DNA of 5,683 nt. Origin: Burkholderiales bacterium. GTDB taxonomy: Bacteria > Pseudomonadota > Gammaproteobacteria > Burkholderiales > Ga0077523. Of the stretch, positions 1 to 5,683 are shown in pieces. Location of the stretch: positions 1 to 5,683 of the forward strand of contig JALORJ010000194.1 in NCBI GenBank assembly GCA_025459035.1, given 5' to 3'. Positions within the stretch are counted from its first letter, which is position 1, and each line of letters opens with the position of its first letter. Both the position numbers and the translations under genes were made by a program. The notes under the pieces were generated by a model, which saw only the letters and a program-made list of their open reading frames with translations, did not search any database and was not told the origin of the DNA.

Positions 1-282
1 CTCGCCGAACAGCGACGCGACCTTGCGCTCGAGGGAGGGCTCGAAGGGCGACGGTGCTCCGGTGGGTGCCAGAGCCGCACCAGGCACCTCCTGCCACGGC
101 AGCACCGCGCGCGGCGCTGCGTCGGCGGCGTGCACGCCGGTCGCGAGCACCCCGGCACCCACCGCGACCCCGCCGCGCAGGAACGTGCGGCGCGACAACA
201 GCCCGTTGCCGGCGACGGGCGTCGGATCGCCCGACACGCCGGCGAAGCGTGGCAGCGCGACGCGTTCGCGGCCCGAGGTCAT
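1..282 (-). CDS. soxC: SoxC-type sulfite dehydrogenase, molybdopterin subunit (N-terminal 94 codons; gene continues off the left edge)
   Basis: Only the N-terminus is visible. Residues 22-28 (PVAGNGL) and the following LSRRTFLRGG look like the start of SoxC proteins, where an AGNGLL-RR-type segment leads into a twin-arginine signal. R31-R32 with F34 and L35 fit the Tat consensus. A hydrophobic stretch follows to about residue 50, with plausible cleavage near V50-H-A52. Residues 67-81 (PGAALAPTGAPSPFE) resemble the conserved PGAP...YG.PS.FE segment that opens the mature sulfite oxidase/SoxC fold. In the known family, SoxC carries the molybdenum cofactor and works with the cytochrome SoxD in the periplasm during thiosulfate oxidation; Tat export fits a protein folded around its cofactor. 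ATG at 282 is the only ATG, GTG or TTG start in frame before the upstream stop near 370-372. Its ribosome binding site is weak. The catalytic cysteine lies outside the window, so a related sulfite oxidase of the same superfamily is possible. Confidence 0.8.
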   Translation of the reverse strand, partial: MTSGRERVALPRFAGVSGDPTPVAGNGLLSRRTFLRGGVAVGAGVLATGVHAADAAPRAVLPWQEVPGAALAPTGAPSPFEPSLERKVASLFGE

Positions 283-301
283 CGCGACACCGCCGGCGCG
301 T

Positions 302-311
302 CCGACGTCGG
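302..311. repeat. 10-base perfect palindrome upstream of soxC
   Basis: CCGACGTCGG is its own reverse complement. It lies in the 67-base spacer between the secretin-N gene and soxC, about 19 bases before the soxC ATG. It could be an operator half-site or chance in GC-rich DNA. No -35/-10 pair is visible around it. Confidence 0.25.
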
Positions 312-349
312 GCGTGCGGCGGTCCCCCAGTGCATCGCGGATCGGATCG

Positions 350-1186
350 TCACGGCAGCACCTCCACTTTCAGGTAGCTCTGCCGATCTTCGCGCGCGGC
401 GTCGGTGCTGCGCAGCGTGAGGCTGCGCTCGTCGAGGTCGTCGACGCCCGCGCCACCGCCGACCGCGATCCACTCGCCCAGGCGCCCCTGCACCACCGTG
501 TCGACGCGGTCGAATCGCGTGCGACCGTCGAGGCGGCCCGGATCGGTGAAGCGCTCGCGGCCGGCCGTGATCTCGACGGTGACGATGTCGCCGTCCACGC
601 GCGGGCGCACCGTGAAACCGGTCTGCGCCTGCCGGATCGCGGTGCTCTCCATCACGCGACGGCCGTCCGGCCGCGTGATCCAGCGCCGCTGCGTGACCGG
701 CACCGTCTCGCCGGTCGCGATGAAGGCGCTCGACCCCTCGAGCACCTGCACGCGCTGCGCGTCGTGCGTGCGCTCGGCGGCGCGGCTGCGATCGACCCGC
801 ACTGCAGGACCGCCGTCCGCGGCGGTGCCGCCGACACCGATGGCATCGCGGCTGCGCGCGACGTCGGCATCCTGGGTCACGGTGACCTGCAGGCGCCGCG
901 GCGCGCGGTCGATACGCGCGAGCACCGCCTGCAGCTGCGCGAGCTCGGCGGGCGTCGCGCGCACGACGAGCTGGCGGCCGAGCGCGCTCACGGTCCCCGG
1001 CGCGGCGACCAGCGCCTGCAGGACCGGCAGCACCTCGTCGGCCTGACGCCAGCGCAGGTCGATCACCTCGGTGCGCAGCGCCTGCGCCTGTGCGATGCGC
1101 GGCAGCGCCGCGATCGCAGCCAGCCCGCCCAGGCCGGTCAGCAGCTGCCGGCGCTGTGCAGCAGTCGGGTCGCGCGGGCCGCTCAC
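350..1186 (-). CDS. exported secretin-N (NolW-like) domain protein, miniature secretin-like, 278 aa
   Basis: Function unknown. Residues 11-34 form an export signal: R12-R13-Q-L-L, a hydrophobic Gly/Ala/Leu core, then a probable cut after A32-Q-A34. The double arginine makes Tat export possible, Sec also. Residues about 36-103 read like a secretin N (NolW) domain: VIDLRWRQADEVLPVLQAL, then RQLVVRATPAELAQLQAVL, then a LARID turn. Residues about 146-245 look like a shortened secretin core: SSAFIATGETVPV (153-165), a FTVRPRVDGDIVTVEI strand pair (191-206) and GRLGEWIAVGG (234-244). Full secretins run to several hundred residues and include a membrane barrel; I see none here, so this is probably a periplasmic protein rather than a pore. 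GTG at 1186 is chosen because it overlaps the mtfA stop (GTGA) and sits just ahead of the signal peptide; the frame stays open further upstream only as an out-of-frame shadow of mtfA. The TGA is at 350-352. Confidence 0.7.
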   Translation of the reverse strand: MSGPRDPTAAQRRQLLTGLGGLAAIAALPRIAQAQALRTEVIDLRWRQADEVLPVLQALVAAPGTVSALGRQLVVRATPAELAQLQAVLARIDRAPRRLQVTVTQDADVARSRDAIGVGGTAADGGPAVRVDRSRAAERTHDAQRVQVLEGSSAFIATGETVPVTQRRWITRPDGRRVMESTAIRQAQTGFTVRPRVDGDIVTVEITAGRERFTDPGRLDGRTRFDRVDTVVQGRLGEWIAVGGGAGVDDLDERSLTLRSTDAAREDRQSYLKVEVLP

Positions 1187-1989
1187 GACGCCAATGCCAG
1201 CGGCCCGGCGCGCTGCAGCCGCGCGAGCGGATCCTGGCCGTAGAACTGCCGGTACTGCGCGTAGACCTGCGGGTAGTCGCGCATCAGCACCTCCGGTGTC
1301 TCGAAGAACACTTCGCTGGTGACCGCGAAGAACTCGCCCGGCGCGGTCGCCGCGTACGGGTCGATGTCGGTGTACTCGCGGCGCCGGTTCACGCGCCAGG
1401 TGAAGTTCTCGTACGCGTCGCCGAGCGCCTTCGCCCAGTCCTGTCGACGCATGCCGCGACGCAGCGGCGGAAACCCGTCCGCGCCACCGTTGCGCATGTC
1501 GAGCTTGTGCGCGAACTCGTGGATCACGACGTTGGCGCCGTCGGCGCGGCCGCCGCGCGCGACGTCCGCCCACGACAGGATGACCGGGCCGTGGCTCCAC
1601 GCCTCGCCGCTGCGCGCGCCAGGATCGGTGTGCACGACCCCGGCCGCGTCGGTCCACGTGTGCCCCGGGCGAAACGCGTCCGGGTAGACGATCACGCTGT
1701 CCCAGTCGTCGTACAGCGCGATGTCGAGTTCGAGGATCGGCAGGCACGCCTGGACCGCGATCGCGAGCTTCATCCGCGCATCGAGCACGAGCCCCGCCGC
1801 GCCGACGATCGACTTGGTGTCGAGGAACAGCAGCACCCAGCGCTTCAGCCGTGCACGCTCGTCGGGCGCGAGCACGCGGGTGAACGGATAGCGCGCGATC
1901 GCGTCCTGCCACAGCGCCTCGTCGATCTCGAGGCGGCGCAGGCGGCGCTCGCGCCACCACTCCCGCAGACCCGCCACGATCGCGCCCAT
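1183..1989 (-). CDS. mtfA: MtfA-family zinc-dependent peptidase (M90), 268 aa
   Basis: The length closely matches E. coli MtfA (265 aa). The zinc-peptidase signature HEFAHKLDMRNG begins at H157, giving H157, E158 and H161 (bases 1507-1521). The third ligand is probably E219 in PGEFFAV, which aligns with E212 of the E. coli protein. Further family landmarks are LFLDTKSIVGAAG (residues 54-66), VIVYPDAF (99-106) and the C-terminal QFYGQDPLARL (248-258). No signal peptide is seen, so it is probably cytoplasmic. In E. coli, MtfA binds the repressor Mlc and so relieves ptsG repression, and it has aminopeptidase activity; whether this organism has Mlc cannot be seen. ATG at 1989 was preferred over an in-frame ATG at 2148 because the extra 53 residues overlap rmuC and are low-complexity Arg/Pro/Ser. 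GGAG at 2001-2004 lies 11 bases before it. The gene starts 40 bases after rmuC, and its stop overlaps the next start. Confidence 0.93.
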   Translation of the reverse strand: MGAIVAGLREWWRERRLRRLEIDEALWQDAIARYPFTRVLAPDERARLKRWVLLFLDTKSIVGAAGLVLDARMKLAIAVQACLPILELDIALYDDWDSVIVYPDAFRPGHTWTDAAGVVHTDPGARSGEAWSHGPVILSWADVARGGRADGANVVIHEFAHKLDMRNGGADGFPPLRRGMRRQDWAKALGDAYENFTWRVNRRREYTDIDPYAATAPGEFFAVTSEVFFETPEVLMRDYPQVYAQYRQFYGQDPLARLQRAGPLALAS

Positions 1990-2000
1990 CGCCGCCGTCG

Positions 2001-2004
2001 CTCC
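2001..2004 (-). promoter_or_regulatory. ribosome binding site supporting the mtfA start at 1989
   Basis: GGAG on the minus strand lies 11 bases before the ATG at 1989, in the 40-base gap after rmuC. The spacing is slightly long, but this is the only purine-rich match nearby. It supports the short start over the overlapping one at 2148. Confidence 0.4.
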
Positions 2005-2029
2005 GTCGCGCGGACCGCGGACGCGCCGC

Positions 2030-3796
2030 TCAGGCCGGCGGCAGCGCGCCGCCGGTGGGCAGCGCGTCGGCGACGGTATCGAACAGCTCGGCCTCGTCGG
2101 GCGCCTCGGCCAGCTGCGCCGCCGCGCCCGGCGCGTCGAGCTCGACACGCTCGATCTGGTTGAAGCGCTTGACGATCTTGTCGCTCGACGTGCGCACCTG
2201 CTCGGCGTCGTCGTGCGCCTGCTTGATGTGCGTCGCGAGCTTGCGCATGCGTTCGTCGAAGCGGCCGAAGTCCTTGCCGAGCTTCGCGAGCTCGTCCTTG
2301 ATCAGGTGCACCTGCTTGCGCGTCTCGACGTCCTTGATGACGGCGCGTGCCGTGTTGAGCACCGCCATCATCGTGGTCGGCGACACGATCCACACGTGCC
2401 GGCGCATCGCGTGCTCGACGACATCGGCGTGGTAGGCGTGGATCTCCGCGAAGACGGCCTCGGCGGGCACGAACATCACCGCGCCGTCGGCGGTCTCGCC
2501 GGCGACGATGTACTTGCTCGCGATGTCGTCGACGTGCTTGCGCACATCGGCCCCGAACTGCTTCTGCGCGGCGGCCCGCTCGGGGTCGGAGAGCGTGCGG
2601 TCGAAGCCGCGGTGCCAGTTCTCGAGCGGAAACTTCGAGTCCACCGCGACGATGCCGGTCGGCTCCGGCAGCCGCAGGATGCAGTCGACGCGCACGTTCG
2701 GCCGCAGCGCGAACTGGAACTCGTAGTGCGTGGCCGGCAGGATGTTGCGCACGAGGTTCTCGAGCTGCACCTCGCCGAATGCCCCGCGCGAGCGCTTGTC
2801 GCCCAGCAGCTCCTGCAGGCTCACCACGTTGGTGGTCAGCCCGTCGATCTTCTTCTGCGCCTCGTCGATCGTGGCCAGCCGCGCCATCACGCTCGCGAAC
2901 GTCTCGTTGGTCTTCGCGAAGCCGGCTTCGAGGCGCGCATCGACCTTGCCCTGGATCGACTCGAGCCGCTCGTGCGTGGTGGTGTTCAGCAGCGTGACGC
3001 TCTCGGTGAGCCGCTGCGACGCCGCCGCCAGCGCGTGGTTCAGCGCCTCGATCTGCGCGCGCCCCTGCTCGCCGAGCGCCTTGAGGCTCTGCTCGAGGAT
3101 GTCGGCGCGCATCTGCGCGAGCTGCGCGACGATCGCCTCGCGCTGCTGCCCGAGGCCGGCGCCGACCTCGGTGCGCTGCTCGCCCAGGCTGGTCAGCAGC
3201 TGCGTGCGCTGCTCGCCGAGCAGCGCGAGCACCGTGTCGCGCTGCTGCACGAGACTGGTGGTGATCGCCTCGCGCTGCGTGCCGAGGCTCTCGGTCAGGC
3301 CCTGGCGCAGCTCGCCCAGCCGCGCCTCGACCGTCTCGCGCTGCGCGGTCAGCGCGTCGACGGTGTTCGAGCGGTGCTGCGCGATCTGCGCGACCAGCAC
3401 CTCGCGCTGCTGACCGAGTTCGGTGTTGGTGGCCGACTGCAGCGTCATCAGTCCGGTGCGGGTGTCGGCGAGCTGACGGTCGGTCGCTTCGCGCAGGCCG
3501 GTGAGCTGGCGATCGAGCGTGTCGCGGGTCGCGCCGAGCTGGCGTTCGAGGACCTCGCGCAGGCGGTCCGACAGCTCGTTGTTCGCTGCGCCGAAGCGCT
3601 CGCCGACGCGCCCGAGCGCTTCGCCCATGTCCTTCAGCATCTCGCGATGCCGCGCCTCCGCGGTGTCGGTGGCGCGCTGCAGTGCGGCCGACTGCTCGCG
3701 GTCGAGGCGGCCGACGCGCACGAGCACGAGGACCGCGGCCGCGAACGCGAGGCCGGCGGCGACGAACAGCGCGATCTGGGCAACGTCGGGCGACAT
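2030..3796 (-). CDS. rmuC: RmuC-family DNA recombination protein with an expanded coiled coil, 588 aa
   Basis: Residues 6-27 are a hydrophobic N-terminal helix (AQIALFVAAGLAFAA and onward), probably a membrane anchor. Residues about 30-325 are Gln/Arg/Glu/Leu-rich and read as coiled coil. The RmuC (DUF195) domain covers about 325-550. It includes LLGDKRSRGAFGEVQLENL (330-348) and a PD-(D/E)xK-like nuclease pattern: D371 in VRVDCIL, then D386-S-K388 in VAVDSKFPLENW. MFVPAEAVFAEI (441-452) and WIVSPTTMMAVL (469-480) are further family landmarks. In E. coli, rmuC mutation raises recombination at inverted repeats; a nuclease role is inferred from the fold. At 588 aa it is about 110 aa longer than E. 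coli RmuC (475 aa). The excess corresponds in size to an 11-residue repeat array at residues 120-240. The ATG at 3796 directly precedes the membrane helix. The C-terminal tail from about 553 is Ala/Pro/Glu-rich and variable. Confidence 0.95.
   Translation of the reverse strand: MSPDVAQIALFVAAGLAFAAAVLVLVRVGRLDREQSAALQRATDTAEARHREMLKDMGEALGRVGERFGAANNELSDRLREVLERQLGATRDTLDRQLTGLREATDRQLADTRTGLMTLQSATNTELGQQREVLVAQIAQHRSNTVDALTAQRETVEARLGELRQGLTESLGTQREAITTSLVQQRDTVLALLGEQRTQLLTSLGEQRTEVGAGLGQQREAIVAQLAQMRADILEQSLKALGEQGRAQIEALNHALAAASQRLTESVTLLNTTTHERLESIQGKVDARLEAGFAKTNETFASVMARLATIDEAQKKIDGLTTNVVSLQELLGDKRSRGAFGEVQLENLVRNILPATHYEFQFALRPNVRVDCILRLPEPTGIVAVDSKFPLENWHRGFDRTLSDPERAAAQKQFGADVRKHVDDIASKYIVAGETADGAVMFVPAEAVFAEIHAYHADVVEHAMRRHVWIVSPTTMMAVLNTARAVIKDVETRKQVHLIKDELAKLGKDFGRFDERMRKLATHIKQAHDDAEQVRTSSDKIVKRFNQIERVELDAPGAAAQLAEAPDEAELFDTVADALPTGGALPPA
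3077..3439 (-). repeat. tandem 33-base (11-residue, hendecad) repeat region within rmuC
   Basis: In the translated RmuC, arginine recurs at residues 131, 142, 153, 164, 175, 186, 197, 208, 219 and 230, exactly every 11 residues. Each unit follows the pattern R-(E/T)-x-hydrophobic-x-x-x-L-G-x-Q. A degenerate eleventh copy precedes it at 120-130, with Q in place of R. The pattern is conserved at the protein level; the DNA copies (33 bases each) are diverged. Such spacing is known from hendecad coiled coils, which supercoil much less than heptad ones. Confidence 0.75.
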
Positions 3797-3808
3797 GCGG
3801 GCCAGTAT

Positions 3809-3835
3809 GGCATCGAGGGCAGGCCGCGCGATGCC
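3809..3835. repeat. 7-base inverted repeat just upstream of rmuC
   Basis: GGCATCG (3809-3815) and CGATGCC (3829-3835) are perfect inverted copies separated by 13 bases. The near arm lies 12 bases before the rmuC ATG, over the expected ribosome-binding region, where no clear Shine-Dalgarno sequence is visible. It could be an operator or an mRNA hairpin that limits rmuC translation. Chance is possible in DNA this GC-rich. Confidence 0.35.
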
Positions 3836-3854
3836 GGCCGACCGCCTGCAGATG

Positions 3855-3872
3855 CGGCGCGAACCCGCGCCG
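3855..3872 (-). terminator. strong GC hairpin after typA, possible terminator or attenuator without a U tract
   Basis: CGGCGCG (3855-3861) pairs perfectly with CGCGCCG (3866-3872) around a 4-base loop, giving a 7-bp all-GC stem. On the minus strand it begins 67 bases after the typA stop and lies 58 bases before the rmuC start. No run of T follows, so it is not a classical intrinsic terminator. It could still pause polymerase, stabilise the 3' end of the typA mRNA, or sit in the rmuC leader. Confidence 0.4.
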
Positions 3873-3910
3873 TCAAGAGGCGCGAGCGGGCGCCGGCACG
3901 GCCACGGGGG

Positions 3911-3922
3911 GCCGGTACCGGC
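3911..3922. repeat. 12-base perfect palindrome 17 bases downstream of typA
   Basis: GCCGGTACCGGC is self-complementary. CGCCGG at 3891-3896 can also pair with CCGGCG at 3918-3923 as an alternative, longer-loop stem. It may belong to the transcript end of typA together with the hairpin at 3855-3872. No T run follows on the minus strand. Confidence 0.3.
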
Positions 3923-3930
3923 GCTGGTTG

Positions 3931-3939
3931 ATCAGGCGA

Positions 3940-3946
<7 letters not shown>
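3931..3946. repeat. 8-base tandem duplication across the typA stop codon
   Basis: ATCAGGCG occurs twice back to back (3931-3938 and 3939-3946). The second copy contains the typA TGA (3940-3942). The first copy carries another TGA in a different frame, so it does not change the protein end. It is probably a replication-slippage duplication. Confidence 0.5.

Positions 3947-5683
<1,737 letters not shown>

Noticed and set aside
23..1243. 406-codon open frame on the plus strand opposite soxC and the secretin-N gene
   Set aside because: Low-complexity Arg/Ala-rich translation without family features. The minus strand carries a Tat signal and secretin-like motifs over the same bases.
1187..1960. 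Extension of the secretin-N frame upstream to an ATG at 1960 (536 codons)
   Set aside because: The added 258 residues are an out-of-frame reading of mtfA, and the signal peptide would become internal.
1990..2148. Longer mtfA start at 2148
   Set aside because: The extra 53 residues overlap the end of rmuC, are Arg/Pro/Ser low complexity and make the protein longer than the family; the start at 1989 gives the expected length.
3848..3876. Promoter with TTGACG at 3871-3876 for rmuC
   Set aside because: The -35 match is good (5 of 6), but at 16-18 base spacing the -10 region is GC-rich and poorly matched, and the site overlaps the hairpin at 3855-3872.
2213..3931. 572-codon open frame on the plus strand opposite rmuC
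   Set aside because: It mirrors rmuC in antisense, is rich in Arg, Leu, Ala and His with no recognisable domain, and runs through the intergenic gap. Long antisense frames are expected at this GC content.

Overview
The window is very GC-rich, roughly 70% by eye, and densely coded. All five genes I can support lie on the minus strand. They read from right to left as typA/bipA (5' end outside the window), rmuC, mtfA, a small secretin-N (NolW-like) exported protein, and the first 94 codons of a soxC-type sulfite dehydrogenase. The TypA sequence, the gene set and the base composition fit a betaproteobacterium, most likely Burkholderiales. That placement rests on remembered family resemblance, not on a search.

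Layout: typA fills 3940-5683. A 143-base gap (3797-3939) follows. It holds a strong GC hairpin, a 12-base palindrome and a 7-base inverted repeat just ahead of rmuC. rmuC occupies 2030-3796, and a 40-base gap leads to mtfA (1183-1989). The stop of mtfA overlaps the GTG start of the secretin-N gene (350-1186) by four bases, so these two are probably translationally coupled. A 67-base spacer with a 10-base palindrome (302-311) leads to the soxC start at 282. No stretch over 300 bases lacks a gene. I see no tRNA, rRNA, IS element, CRISPR or phage sequence.

Functionally this is mostly chromosomal core: a ribosome-associated GTPase, a DNA-recombination factor with a nuclease-like domain, and a zinc peptidase. 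They are followed by an exported protein of unknown role and what may be the leading gene of a sulfur-oxidation (sox) cluster continuing off the left edge. I found no convincing undescribed multi-gene system. The two points most worth following up are an uninterrupted run of ten 11-residue repeats in the RmuC coiled coil and the stand-alone miniature secretin-like protein coupled to mtfA.
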